This document shows, piece by piece, positions 52,534-63,600 of a stretch of 64,000 nt of DNA. Where the stretch lies: the NCBI RefSeq assembly GCF_040676775.1, contig NZ_JBFAPP010000029.1, forward strand, positions 35,063-99,062, written 5' to 3'. The DNA comes from Micromonospora_G sp040676775. Lineage in GTDB: Bacteria > Actinomycetota > Actinomycetes > Mycobacteriales > Micromonosporaceae. The stretch's first letter is position 1; each line of letters opens with the position of its first letter. The notes below the pieces were generated by a model. That model did no database searches and was not told where the DNA came from. It was given only the letters and a program-made list of their open reading frames with translations. A program made the translations under genes and the position numbers.

Positions 52534-53175
52534 ATGCCATCGCGCAGGCACGCCCGCCCGAGCCGGGAGGAACTGGCGGCGGCGTACGGGCGGACGATTC
52601 CCGACCTGATCGCCCCCGGACTGGACGTGCTGTTCTGCGGGATCAACCCGGGGCTCTACTCGGCGGCGATCGGCCGGCACTTCGGCCGCCCCGGCAACCG
52701 GTTCTGGCCGGCGCTGCACCGCAGTGGCTTCACCCCCCGACTACTCGGCCCGACCGACCAGGAGGAGTTGCTCGCCTGCGGGCTCGGCATCACCGACCTG
52801 GTGGCGCGGGCCACCGCCCGCGCCGACGAACTCGACCCGGCCGAACTCGCGCTCGGCGGGCAACGGCTGGCGGACAAGGTGCGGCGGTACCGACCGGCGT
52901 GGGTGGCGGTGGTCGGGGTGACCGCGTACCGGGTGGCGTTCGGTCGGCGCGGTGCGGCGCTCGGGCAGCAGCCCCAGGGCCTCGGCGGGGCTGGGCTCTG
53001 GGTGCTGCCGAACCCGAGCGGGCTCAACGCCCACTACACCCCGGACCGGCTGGCCGGTACCTTCGCCGAACTACGGGCGGCGGTACGGGACAGCCGGGCC
53101 GCGCCGGATCACTCCGGGTCGTACTCGCGTCGAGCCACGGTGGTGACCGGCTCGGGGCCGACCGCGTCGGTGTAG
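52534..53175 (+). CDS. mug: Mismatch-specific uracil/thymine-DNA glycosylase (Mug/TDG-like)
   Basis: A 213-aa DNA-repair enzyme. The two family motifs are FCGINPGLYSAAIGRHFGRP (the Asn in GINPG activates water) and LPNPSGLNAHY (the wedge loop). It removes mispaired uracil or thymine, acting in the cytosol on DNA. The ATG has GGGAG just upstream; a GTG seven codons earlier is an alternative. It overlaps the convergent ABC transporter gene by 67 bp; the last 22 codons of each frame lie within the other gene. Confidence 0.9.
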   Translation: MPSRRHARPSREELAAAYGRTIPDLIAPGLDVLFCGINPGLYSAAIGRHFGRPGNRFWPALHRSGFTPRLLGPTDQEELLACGLGITDLVARATARADELDPAELALGGQRLADKVRRYRPAWVAVVGVTAYRVAFGRRGAALGQQPQGLGGAGLWVLPNPSGLNAHYTPDRLAGTFAELRAAVRDSRAAPDHSGSYSRRATVVTGSGPTASV

Positions 53176-55082
53176 GGCTTCGGGGAGTCGGCCACCGAGA
53201 ACTGGGTCCGGTACAGCTCGGCGTACAGGCCGCCGACCGCGACCAGTTCCTCGTGCCGGCCCCGCTCGACGATCTTGCCGTGGTCGAGCACCAGGATCTG
53301 GTCGGCGTCCCGGACGGTGGACAGCCGGTGCGCGATGACCAGCGCCGTACGCCCGGTCAGTGCCACCGCCAGCGCCCGCTGTACGGCCGCCTCGGACTCC
53401 GAGTCGAGGTGTGCGGTCGCCTCGTCGAGGATCACGATGGACGGCGCCTTGAGCAGCAGCCGGGCGATCGCGATGCGTTGCTTCTCGCCACCGGAGAACC
53501 GGTAACCGCGCTCACCGACCATGGTTTCGAGCCCCTCGGGCAGCGCCCGGACGAGTTCCTCGACCTGGGCACCGCGCAGCGCCGCCCAGAGTTCGTCGTC
53601 GGTCGCGTCAGGCTTGGCGTACCGGAGGTTCTCCGCGATGGTCTCGTGGAACAGGTGCGAGTCCTGGGTGACCACACCGATCTCGTCGCGCAGGGAGTCG
53701 AAGGTGGCGTCGCGGACGTCGACCCCGCCGACGCGTACCTCGCCGTCGGTCACGTCGTAGACCCGCGACACCAGCATCGAGGTGGTCGACTTGCCGGCGC
53801 CCGACGGCCCGACGAGTGCCACCATCTGTCCGGGTTCGACGGTGAAGGAAACGCCGCGCAGCACCGGTTCGGAGACGGTACGGTCGAGCGCGGCGACGTC
53901 CTCCAGCGAGGCGAGCGACACCTCGGAGGCGCTCGGGTAGCGGAACCGCACGTCGCGGAACTCCAGCCGGCCCAGGCCACGCGGAATGGTGACGGCGTCC
54001 GGCTTCTGCGCGATCGACGGCTTCAGGTCGAGCACCTCGAAGACCCGGTCGAAGGAAACCAGGGCGCTCATCACGTCGACCCGGACGTTGGACAGCGCGG
54101 TCAGCGGCCCGTACAGGCGGGTGAGCAGCAGGGCGAGGGTGACGACCGTACCGGCGCTGACCGAGCCGTTGACGGCCAGCCAGCCACCCAGGCCGTACGT
54201 GAGCGCCTGGGCCAGCGACGCGACGAGCAGCATGGCCACGAAGAACGTACGGGAGTACATGGCGGTCTGTACGCCGATGTCGCGTACCCGGTCGGCCCGT
54301 TCGGCGAACCGGCGGGCCTCCTCCTCGGGCTTGCCGAAGAGCTTGACCAGCAGTGCGCCCGCCACCCCGAACCGCTCGGTCATGGTGGCGTTCATCTTCG
54401 CGTCGAGGTTGTACGCCTCCCGCGTGATCTCGGCCAGCCGCTTGCCCACCCGGCGGGCCGGTACGACGAAGATCGGCAGTAGCAGCAGCGAGATGACGGT
54501 GATCTGCCAGGAGAGCGTGAACATCACCAGGGCGGTGAGCACAAGCTGGATGATGTTGCTGACCACGCCGGACAGCGTCGAGGTGAAGGCGCGCTGCGCG
54601 CCGGTCACGTCGTTGTTGAGCCGGCTGACCAGCGCACCGGTCTGGGTACGGGTGAAGAACTGCAGCGGCATCCGCTGGACGTGGTCGTAGACCCTGGTGC
54701 GCAGGTCCAGGATGATGCCCTCGCCGATCCGGGCCGAGTACCAGCGCTGGGCCAGCGACAGGAGCGCGTCGACGACCGCCAGCCCGGCGATGAACAGGGC
54801 CAGCCGGACAACGATGCCGCCCGCCTCGCCACCACCCTTGGTGATGGTGTTGATGACGTCACCGGCGAGTACCGGGGTGGCCACGCCGATCACGGCGGAG
54901 AGCACGACGGTGATCAGGAAGACCACGATGTCCCGCCGGTACGGCCGCGCGAAGGCGACGATCCGGCGGGTGGCTCCCCGACTGAGCTGGTGACCGCGGA
55001 CCTCGTCGCGGCTGCGCATGGAACGCAGCGTGCTCCATCCGCCCATGCTGCCCATGCCGCCGCCCGCCATCGGGTTGGACAC
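53109..55082 (-). CDS. ABC exporter, fused permease-ATPase
   Basis: A 657-aa half-transporter with six membrane helices in its first 340 residues and one ABC ATPase: Walker A GPSGAGKST, Q-loop VVTQDSHLF, signature FSGGEKQR, Walker B VILDEATAHLD and the H-loop in IAHRLSTV. It works as a homodimer or heterodimer exporting a drug, lipid or peptide; no substrate gene is nearby. The N-terminal 35 residues are Gly/Met-rich. The GTG start is preceded by GGAGGTGA. Upstream is a repeat-rich, AT-rich control region. Confidence 0.93.
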   Translation of the reverse strand: MSNPMAGGGMGSMGGWSTLRSMRSRDEVRGHQLSRGATRRIVAFARPYRRDIVVFLITVVLSAVIGVATPVLAGDVINTITKGGGEAGGIVVRLALFIAGLAVVDALLSLAQRWYSARIGEGIILDLRTRVYDHVQRMPLQFFTRTQTGALVSRLNNDVTGAQRAFTSTLSGVVSNIIQLVLTALVMFTLSWQITVISLLLLPIFVVPARRVGKRLAEITREAYNLDAKMNATMTERFGVAGALLVKLFGKPEEEARRFAERADRVRDIGVQTAMYSRTFFVAMLLVASLAQALTYGLGGWLAVNGSVSAGTVVTLALLLTRLYGPLTALSNVRVDVMSALVSFDRVFEVLDLKPSIAQKPDAVTIPRGLGRLEFRDVRFRYPSASEVSLASLEDVAALDRTVSEPVLRGVSFTVEPGQMVALVGPSGAGKSTTSMLVSRVYDVTDGEVRVGGVDVRDATFDSLRDEIGVVTQDSHLFHETIAENLRYAKPDATDDELWAALRGAQVEELVRALPEGLETMVGERGYRFSGGEKQRIAIARLLLKAPSIVILDEATAHLDSESEAAVQRALAVALTGRTALVIAHRLSTVRDADQILVLDHGKIVERGRHEELVAVGGLYAELYRTQFSVADSPKPYTDAVGPEPVTTVARREYDPE

Positions 55083-55197
55083 CCGTCACCTCCGTGTCGC
55101 TAATTGTCGCGGACCTTACCGATCCGATTCCGCCGACGCTTAAGCTAACCCGAGAGGTAAGTAATCTCTTCCCGCTTGGTCCTTACCATTTGCTTAT
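55083..55197. promoter_or_regulatory. AT-rich promoter region with CTTACC repeats upstream of the ABC exporter
   Basis: The element CTTACC occurs at 55115-55120 and 55182-55187 and its complement GGTAAG at 55156-55161, inside an unusually AT-rich stretch for this genome. The last two form an inverted repeat 20 bp apart. It is the only space upstream of the ABC exporter, so a regulator binding site is likely; the -10 is not clear. Confidence 0.4.
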
Positions 55198-55962
55198 TTA
55201 TTCGCCGTGGCCCGCGAGATCGCCTAAACGTCGCACCTGCGCCTCGCGTTCGGCCCGTTGTTGCTCGCTCGCGGACCGCCCGGACGCACCGGCGAGCAGT
55301 GCCTTGATCTCGACGACCGCGTTGCGGTCCCCCGCCAGTACGGCCGCGGTGAGGTCGGCCACCGCGCCGTCCAGCTCGGCCGAGGGCACCACCACCGTGG
55401 CCAGTCCCATCCGTTGGGCCTCGATCGCGTCCAGCCGGCGACCGGTGACACAGATCTCCAGCGCCCGCGCATAACCGACCAGGTCCACCAGGCGTTTCGT
55501 GCCGGCCAGATCCGGCACCAGGCCGAGCGTCACCTCGGCCATCGCGAGGTTGGCGTTGTCGGCCAGCACCCGCAGGTCGCAGGCGAGCGCGAGTTGGAAG
55601 CCCGCGCCGATCGCGTGGCCCTGCACCGCGGCGATCGAGATGAGATCGGGGCGGTGCAGCCAGGTGAACGCAGCCTGGAACCCGGCGATGTGATCGGCCG
55701 CCGCCGCGGGAGGCAGCGCGGACAGCGCGGCGAACGAGTCCGGGCCGGTGGCACCGGCGACGGATCGGTCCAGGCCGGCGGAGAACGCCCTGCCCTCGCC
55801 GCGTACCACCACGACCCGCACGTCTCCGGGCAGGTCGCGGTCGAATGCGCGCATCGCCCGCCACATGGCAGGGGTCTGCGCGTTGAGCACGTCGGGCCGG
55901 CACAACGTCACCGTCGCCACCGGCCCGTCGCATTCCAGCCGCACCCCGCCGTCAGCGGTCAC
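55198..55962 (-). CDS. Enoyl-CoA hydratase/isomerase (crotonase family)
   Basis: A 254-aa crotonase-fold protein that probably adds water to, or isomerises, an enoyl-CoA in fatty-acid or amino-acid breakdown. The oxyanion loop is seen in GRAFSAGLDR, the first catalytic Glu in NLAMAEVTLGLVP, and QGHAIGAGFQLALACDLR forms the second backbone-NH donor. The second Glu position reads LVPDLAGTKRL, so the catalytic acid is replaced by Asp, which is common in isomerase-like members. The GTG start has only weak GGGGA upstream. Confidence 0.88.
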   Translation of the reverse strand: MTADGGVRLECDGPVATVTLCRPDVLNAQTPAMWRAMRAFDRDLPGDVRVVVVRGEGRAFSAGLDRSVAGATGPDSFAALSALPPAAAADHIAGFQAAFTWLHRPDLISIAAVQGHAIGAGFQLALACDLRVLADNANLAMAEVTLGLVPDLAGTKRLVDLVGYARALEICVTGRRLDAIEAQRMGLATVVVPSAELDGAVADLTAAVLAGDRNAVVEIKALLAGASGRSASEQQRAEREAQVRRLGDLAGHGE

Positions 55963-56007
55963 CGTGGGTCCCCACTGCGCGGGGCGCGGACCAGGCTGAG
56001 AAGCGAC

Positions 56008-56235
56008 TCACGCCTTCTTGCGACGGCGAGCGCCGCCGCGCTGGCGCAACTGAACGCCGGACTCGGTGAGCACCCGGTGGATGAACCCATAGGAACGGCC
56101 GGTCGAGGCCGCCAGGGCACGAATGCTCTCTCCGGACGTGTACCGCTTGACCAGGTCCTTGGCGAGCGTCTGGCGCTCGGCTCCGACGATCCGGCGACCC
56201 TTCTCAGTGCTGGTGGCTGTGCCGGTGGCTGCCAT
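56008..56235 (-). CDS. Small HTH DNA-binding protein, 75 aa
   Basis: A basic 75-aa actinobacterial protein. The core VGAERQTLAKDLVKRYTSGE followed by SIRALAASTGRSYGFIHRVL is a helix-turn-helix with the recognition helix around SYGFIHRV. Ends are basic and Arg/Lys-rich (RQRGGARRRKKA), typical of nucleoid or chromosome-binding proteins. It is highly conserved across actinobacteria as I recall, but the role is unknown. GAGGAATCAAC precedes the ATG. Confidence 0.87.
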   Translation of the reverse strand: MAATGTATSTEKGRRIVGAERQTLAKDLVKRYTSGESIRALAASTGRSYGFIHRVLTESGVQLRQRGGARRRKKA

Positions 56236-56746
56236 GTTGATTCCTCACGTCCCAGACTGTGCGGTTCGATACGGTCCCACCTATTAGACCGCCTCGAACG
56301 ATCATGCGCCAGATATCAACTCTTCGCCAACCGACACGCACAGCAGTGTCAATTTCCCGATTCAGCGATTGCGCCGAACGGGAAAGGCCACGTACCCGCC
56401 GGGGCGGCGTTCTCGGCGTCTGTCCGCACCGATGCACTCCGTGACCGAGAGTCTCGCCACCGACGCCCGAGCGGTCGCGATCGCGGGCACCGGCATCGAC
56501 GACGACCTTCGCCCCGGCCCGCGCCGTTCGGGACCGGGTTCCCGGGCGACTGTTCGCGACCGTACTCTTCGTGACCGACCGTTTGTGAACGCTCGCGGCC
56601 ACGGCCGAAACCGGGCCGCCTCGGGCACCGCGGCCGGGACCACGCCGCCGACAGCCCGCCCCGGTCCGTACGCCGACAGCGCACGGTCGACCGACACACC
56701 CGTATGGCGGTGCTCGTCGCGTCCGGCCCGGTGGATGCCCGCCGGG
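56236..56746. other. 510-bp intergenic region, no gene recognised
   Basis: Open frames here (for example a minus-strand frame overlapping the HTH gene) lack a ribosome-binding site and sensible composition. The region must hold the promoter of the HTH gene and the 3' end of the ABC-F transcript. I see runs of CGACCGT-like words near 56545-56585 but no clear hairpin terminator. Confidence 0.4.
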
Positions 56747-58351
<1,605 letters not shown>

Positions 58352-58471
58352 GATAGTGGACTCACTCTCGGGGTCGAAGGCTGACTCAGGCACACGGATG
58401 CACCGGCGGGGACGATGTCCCCCCGGTGCGGGGCGGATCAGCCTTCGCAGAGCAGCACGGCTCCAAGTGTA
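58352..58471 (-). promoter_or_regulatory. Attenuator-like leader of the ABC-F gene
   Basis: On the minus strand TACACT (58466-58471) ends 7 nt before a GTG that opens a 6-codon ORF, so transcription probably starts at that codon. A 13-bp hairpin with one bulge (58400-58429) follows. TCAGCCTTCG near the main gene (58375-58384 on the plus strand as CGAAGGCTGA) pairs perfectly with CGAAGGCTGA at the end of the small ORF (58438-58447). A ribosome stalled on the small ORF would break that pairing. No T-run follows the hairpin, so control could act on translation. Confidence 0.6.
58438..58458 (-). CDS. 6-aa leader peptide ORF before the ABC-F gene
   Basis: GTG CTG CTC TGC GAA GGC TGA encodes MLLCEG. 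Its last codons and stop form one arm of a 10-bp inverted repeat. The GTG lies at the predicted transcript start. Short leader peptides that stall ribosomes control several antibiotic-resistance ABC-F genes in other bacteria, so the arrangement is suggestive, not proven. Confidence 0.45.
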   Translation of the reverse strand: MLLCEG

Positions 58472-58537
58472 CCGGGCGACCGGCCCGAACCCCGGTGGGA
58501 TTACCACGCATGATCAGCGCGACGGACCGGTGCCAGG

Positions 58538-59008
58538 TCAGGCCGGTAGCGGGTCGCCGCAGATCCGCCAGCTCCCCCGGTCCTCGACCACCCGGTAGAC
58601 GTGCGCCTCACTGGCCCCGCTCGGGTCGACCAGGGTGACCCCGACCGAGAACGCCGGGCCGGACCGCTCCATCGTGTCGATCTGGTACGAGCGCACCGCC
58701 GGCCGACCCCCCACGTCCGCGGCGAACTGCTCCCGGTCGAACCGCTGCCGGGTGTCCGTACAGAGCTGGTCGTACGCCCCGCCGTAGTTGCCCGTGATCA
58801 GGCGCTGGACGAAGGAGTCGATGGCGATCCGGGCGGCGGCCTCCGGTTCCTGGTCCGGCCGGAACCAGAAGCACCCGCCGATGCCCACGGCGGTCAGGCA
58901 GAGCAGCAACGCCAGCCCGCCGACGAGCAGCAGCGGCCGGCGGAGTTCCCGGTCCAGCCGCGGCCACGCGGGTGCGGAACGACGACGGGTTCGGGCGCGC
59001 GAAGCCAT
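58538..59008 (-). CDS. Membrane-anchored protein with NTF2-like domain, 156 aa
   Basis: A charged N-terminus leads into one membrane helix (LLLVGGLALLLCLTAVGIGG), then an exported domain beginning QEPEAAARIAIDSFVQRLIT, the DUF4878/NTF2-like layout, with a probable disulphide (LCTDTR and ICGDPLPA). It likely sits on the outer face of the membrane; function unknown. TACCCT (minus strand, 59015-59020) ends 6 nt before ATG 59008, so that start is chosen over the longer frame to 59044. Confidence 0.78.
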   Translation of the reverse strand: MASRARTRRRSAPAWPRLDRELRRPLLLVGGLALLLCLTAVGIGGCFWFRPDQEPEAAARIAIDSFVQRLITGNYGGAYDQLCTDTRQRFDREQFAADVGGRPAVRSYQIDTMERSGPAFSVGVTLVDPSGASEAHVYRVVEDRGSWRICGDPLPA

Positions 59009-59077
59009 GGCGGGAGGGTAGCCAGTGCCCCGCACCAACGCCATCCGGGGACCGGCCGTACGGACGACGGCGGGCCG

Positions 59078-59743
59078 TCACGGCAGAGGCGGTGCGGGGT
59101 CGGGGTCGCGGACCAGCACGCGTACCGCCCGTGCCGCGGCGATCGCGTCGACCAGCACCGCGTGCCGCGGCTCCGGGACGTCGAGCAGCCGGTCCGCGCG
59201 CAGGGCGGCGAGCGGAGCGAGCCGTTTGTCGGCCAGGATGCTGTCGATCGCCCGGCGGTCGCCACCCGCCACCACCGCGTCGAGGCTGCCGGCCACCGGC
59301 ACCAGCAACCGCAGGGCCAGCTCGGCGGCGTCCCCCATCGCCGCCTTGGCCTGGTTGTCGCGGCGCCGGGCGAAGCGCTGCTGGGACCAACCCCCGGCGG
59401 CGGTACGCCCCTGTACGTAGCGGGTGTCCACCTTGGAGGTGACCAGGGCGGGACCATCGGCCACTCCGACCGCCACCGCACCCTTGCGTGCCAGCAACAG
59501 GCCCAGTCGGCGGGCGGCGCTCACCCGGTCCAGGAAGCCGGGCAGATCCACCGAGGCGGGCGTGCCGGGTGGGTGGTGCAGTTCGGCGGTGGCGCCGTCC
59601 GGGGCGGTGAGCAGCAGACCGTACGGCGTGGGAGCGGCCTCGGGTGAACCGTGCCGCGCGGTGAAACCGTCGATCCAACGGGCCACGCGGGCCGGTTCGA
59701 CGTCGACCCAACGGCCACCGCCGGCGGCGGGTCGGCTGCTCAT
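59078..59743 (-). CDS. acVLRF1 family peptidyl-tRNA hydrolase (Vms1/eRF1-like)
   Basis: A 221-aa release-factor-like protein. The region RYVQGRTAAGGWSQQRFARR, with the GWSQQ loop at residues 118-122, is the catalytic motif shared with Vms1/ANKZF1, which cut nascent chains from tRNA on stalled 60S subunits. Actinobacterial members (acVLRF1) are thought to do the same in ribosome rescue. It has no membrane helix. TACGGT (minus strand, 59750-59755) ends 6 nt before the ATG. Its neighbourhood includes the ABC-F gene, so two ribosome-acting proteins lie within 3 kb. Confidence 0.85.
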   Translation of the reverse strand: MSSRPAAGGGRWVDVEPARVARWIDGFTARHGSPEAAPTPYGLLLTAPDGATAELHHPPGTPASVDLPGFLDRVSAARRLGLLLARKGAVAVGVADGPALVTSKVDTRYVQGRTAAGGWSQQRFARRRDNQAKAAMGDAAELALRLLVPVAGSLDAVVAGGDRRAIDSILADKRLAPLAALRADRLLDVPEPRHAVLVDAIAAARAVRVLVRDPDPAPPLP

Positions 59744-59845
59744 TCCCCGACCGTACGCCAGGTCGTCGCGGACGATGCGCTCGGCGGCGCGGGCAGGTGC
59801 CGCCGGCAAGTCGGTCGGTGCACGACAGCCGGGACGGACAAGGGC

Positions 59846-60484
59846 TCAGTCCGCGAGCAGCAGCCGCAGGGCGAGCAGCACGATCAGCGCGCTCGACACG
59901 AGTGCGGTGCCGAGCCGTCCCCTGGGGCTGGCCAGCAGCCGGCCGAGCAGTGATCCGCTGCCGGCGACCACCAGCTGCCAGCTCGCCGAGGCGGCCAGCA
60001 CGGCCGCCACGAAGATGCCGGCGTCGGTGGGGGTGAACGGAGCGGATGCCTGCCGGCCGAGAATGAGCGCGCCGAAGTAGAGGATCGTGGTCGGGTTGAG
60101 CAGGGTGAGTGCGAGCACCGCGCCGAACGCCCGCCCCGGCGTGTTCAGGCCCTGGCCGTCGCGGGCGGGGGCCGCCCGTCCGCGATGCTGGCGGATCGCC
60201 TGGACCACGGTCCGGGTGGCCAGCAGCAGCAGGATCGCCACGGCGAGCAGCCGCAGCGGTCCGGCGGCCGGCTTGATCACCGCGGCCAACGCGGTGCCGC
60301 CGACCACGGCGACGCCGGCATACAGGCCGTCGGCCACGGCCACCCCGAGTCCGGCACCGGCGCCGACCCGGAACGAGGTACGGGCGGTCAGCGCGACGAC
60401 CAGTACGGAGATGGCGCCGAAGGGGATGGCCACTCCGTAGCCGGCGAGCAGACCGGCGACCAGGGCGTCGACTGGGGCGTTCAC
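59846..60484 (-). CDS. LysE-family amino-acid exporter
   Basis: A 212-aa membrane protein with six hydrophobic helices. The LysE/RhtB pattern is clear in GYGVAIPFGAISVLVVALTA, GVAVADGLYAGVAVVG and ALTLLNPTTILYFGAL (the NPxxxL/F motif). It exports an amino acid or related metabolite. CACAAT (minus strand, 60491-60496) ends 6 nt before the GTG, a leaderless start. It is separated from acVLRF1 by 102 bp. Confidence 0.88.
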   Translation of the reverse strand: MNAPVDALVAGLLAGYGVAIPFGAISVLVVALTARTSFRVGAGAGLGVAVADGLYAGVAVVGGTALAAVIKPAAGPLRLLAVAILLLLATRTVVQAIRQHRGRAAPARDGQGLNTPGRAFGAVLALTLLNPTTILYFGALILGRQASAPFTPTDAGIFVAAVLAASASWQLVVAGSGSLLGRLLASPRGRLGTALVSSALIVLLALRLLLAD

Positions 60485-60532
60485 CAGCGCATTGTGCCGT
60501 CCGAACCCGGCCCGCGGCGATCGGATTTAACA

Positions 60533-60596
60533 CGGCTGTCGTGATCTTGCGAAGGTTTGCGTGCATATGATCATCGACAGCCGCACGAAAGCGGCT
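60533..60596 (+). promoter_or_regulatory. Promoter and alternative hairpins upstream of the second subtilase
   Basis: CGGCTGTCGTGATC (60533-60546) and GATCATCGACAGCCG (60569-60583) pair over 14 bp with one bulge. TATGAT (60566-60571), the likely -10, lies at the edge of the second arm. AGCCGC (60579-60584) can instead pair with GCGGCT (60591-60596), so the sequence can switch between two folds. The first pairing would be in DNA only, suggesting an operator over the -10. Confidence 0.5.
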
Positions 60597-60617
60597 GATC
60601 GTACACAAGGGAGCAGA

Positions 60618-63600
60618 ATGCACAGGAGTTTGCGCTGGCTACCCGCGGTGACCCTGGCCGCCACCATGGTCGGCTTCGTACCGGGCAGCCCGGGTGTGGC
60701 CAGCGAAAGCGCCGCCCCTACGGGGAAGACGTACACCGTCACCCTGTTGACCGGGGACGTGGTCACCGTCGAGACGACCAGCAGCGGATGCCCCAGGGTG
60801 CGGGTCGATCCGGTCGACCCGAACGGGGTGGTCCAGCAGAGCTGCGGACCCGACGGCCACGTACGGGTCATCCCGGCGAGCATCGCGGCGCAGGTCGGCC
60901 CCGTCTTCGATCCGACGCTCTTCGACGTCACCGCGCTGGTCGACGACGGCTACGACGACGCCAGCACCCCCGAGCTGCCGGTGATCGTGCAGCCCAGGTC
61001 GAACGCGCGGATGGCGACCCTCGGCGACGTACGCCAACTGCCGAGCATCGGCGCGGTGGCCGGTCACATACCCAAGAAGTCTCCCGCCGCCGCGAAACAA
61101 GCCACGGACGGCCTGCTCGGTGGGGCGGCGAAGGTCTGGCTCGACCGTAAGGTGCGCGCCACCACCACGTCCGGCAGCAAGCTCGACCGCAACCTGCTCC
61201 AGGTCTCCGCCCCCGAGGCCTGGGACGCCGGGTACACCGGCAAGGGCGCCCGGGTCGCCGTACTCGACACCGGTGCCGACTTCAGCCACCCCGACCTGGC
61301 CGGTCAGATCGTCGACCGGGCCGACTTCACCGTCTCCGGCGGCGACGCCGTCGACCACCACGGCCACGGTACGCACGTGGCCACCACCATCGCCGGCACC
61401 GGGGCGGCGTCGCACGGCCAGCGCCGCGGCGTCGCGCCCGGCGCCCGACTCGTCGTCGGCAAGGTCCTCGACGACACCGGGTACGGCGAGGACTCGCAGA
61501 TCATCGCCGGGATGGAATGGGCCGCCGCCCGCGCCGACGTGATCAACATGAGCCTCGGTGGCACCGACCCGAGTGACGGAACCGATCCGCTCTCGCTCGC
61601 CGTCGACGCCCTGTCCAAGCAGACCGGCGCGCTGTTCGTCATCGCCGCCGGCAACAGCGGCGGCGCGATCTCCTCGCCCGCCGCCGCGAGCACCGCGCTG
61701 ACCGTCGGCGCGGTCGACGACGCCGACGAGTTGGCGGACTTCTCCAGCCGGGGGCCGATGGTCAACAGCCACGCGGCCAAGCCGGAACTGGTGGCGCCGG
61801 GCGTCGGCATCGTCGCCGGCCGGGCCGCCGGCACCCAGATGGGTGCACCGGTCGACCAGTACTACACCGGCGCGGACGGCACCTCGATGGCGACACCGCA
61901 CGCCGCCGGTGCCGCGGCGCTGCTCGCCCAGCGCTACCCGGACTGGACCGCGGACCGGCTCAAGGCCGCACTCGTCGGCGCCGCCGACGCCCTGCCCGGC
62001 GCGGACCCGTACGCCGTCGGTGCCGGTCGGCTCGACGCGTTCCGGGCCCTCTCCGGCCCGGTCGGCAACCAGCCGGTGGTCGCGCTCGGCACGTTCCCGT
62101 ACCCGCAGAAGGGGTCCAGCACGGCGTCGCTGAGCTGGACCGGTGACCCACGCTCGGCAACGGTCGACCTCGATTTCGACGTCACCGTCACCGACCACGC
62201 GGGAAGCCCGGCGCCGCGGCACACCGCGTCGCTCTCCGAAACCCGGGTACGCCTCAAGCCGGGCGCGTCCGCCGGCACCACGCTGCGGATCGACCGTTCG
62301 GCGCTGGCCGGGAAGCCCGGCCTGTACGCCGCGATGGTGACCGCACGCGTCCGGGGCAGGGTCGTGTCGCGTACGCCGGTGACCTTCTACGTGGAGGCGC
62401 CGAGCTACGACCTGACCATCAACACGGTCGCGACGAAGGACCTGCCGCCGAGCGCGGACAACTGGGTCGGTGTCTCGGTGACCAACCTGGACGACCCGAC
62501 CTTCTACGGCGGCGGCGATTTCACCGTCGCCGGTAGGACCATCACGCTGCGGGTCCCCGCCGGCCGGTACGCGATCACCGGCGCGTACACCGTCTACGAC
62601 CCGGAGAGCGACAACCAGCAGGGCGCCATCGTCGGTGTGCCGGACATCGCCGTCACCGCCGACCGCACCATGACGATGGACCCGGCGCGGGCGAAGCAGG
62701 TGACCGCGACGATCGACCGGGTCGCCACGAAGACCAGCGCGGTCCAGTTCACCAACGTCCACACCTCCCGCAACGGGCTGATCTGGTTCCAGAGCGTCAC
62801 CGGTTTCGGCACCGCGGCGAGGGTGTCGGTGGAGCCGATGGAGCGGCCCGGGATCGGGACCCTGCGGGCGTACGCGGGCTTCGCCCTGGACAGCACCGCC
62901 ACCACCGGCACCCCGGAGCACTACGACCTGGTCCGCGCGTACGACCGGGGTGTGCCGGCCGATCCGACCTACCGGGTGAGTACGGCGGAGCGCGCCCGGC
63001 TCGCCCGGATCGACCAGCGGTTCAACCAGGTCGACTCGCCGGAGATGTTCACCTCGCTGCGGCGTTCCGGCTTCACCCCGGACGGGTTCATGCCGCTGCT
63101 GCAGAACCGCAGTTTCGACCTGCCGGTGAACCGGACCGACTACGTCACGCCCGGCTACACCTGGAAGGACGAGGGGGCCTACGGCGGTTTGAACGCCTCG
63201 CAGGGCGATCGTGTCTACCGGGCGGGCAGCCGGCAGTCGACGATCTGGGCCCGGCAGCCGCTGCACTCGGACTGGTACGACGACCCGTCCGGCGCTGAGT
63301 TCAGCTGCGCCACCGCACCGTCGCGGACCAGCGGCAACCTGCACGTGGACCTGGTCCTGCTCACCGACGCGCACCAGCGGGCCGACTGCCTGGCGGGCGG
63401 CACGATCGGGGTCACCCGCAAGCTGGCCCTGTACCGCGACGGGAAGCTGGTCGAGGAACGGGCGGCGTCGCTGGCCGACTTCACCGTGCCCAGTTCGGCC
63501 GCCGACTACCGGTTGACCTTCGACGTGGACACGAGCCTGATCCTGCCGGTCTCGACCCGGGTCAGCACGGCGTGGACGTTCCGGTCGGCCGGTCCGAGCG

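Noticed and set aside
56204..56602. A 132-codon minus-strand frame overlapping the HTH gene
   Set aside because: It overlaps a conserved gene in another frame, has no ribosome-binding site and reads as Arg/Gly/Thr-rich filler.
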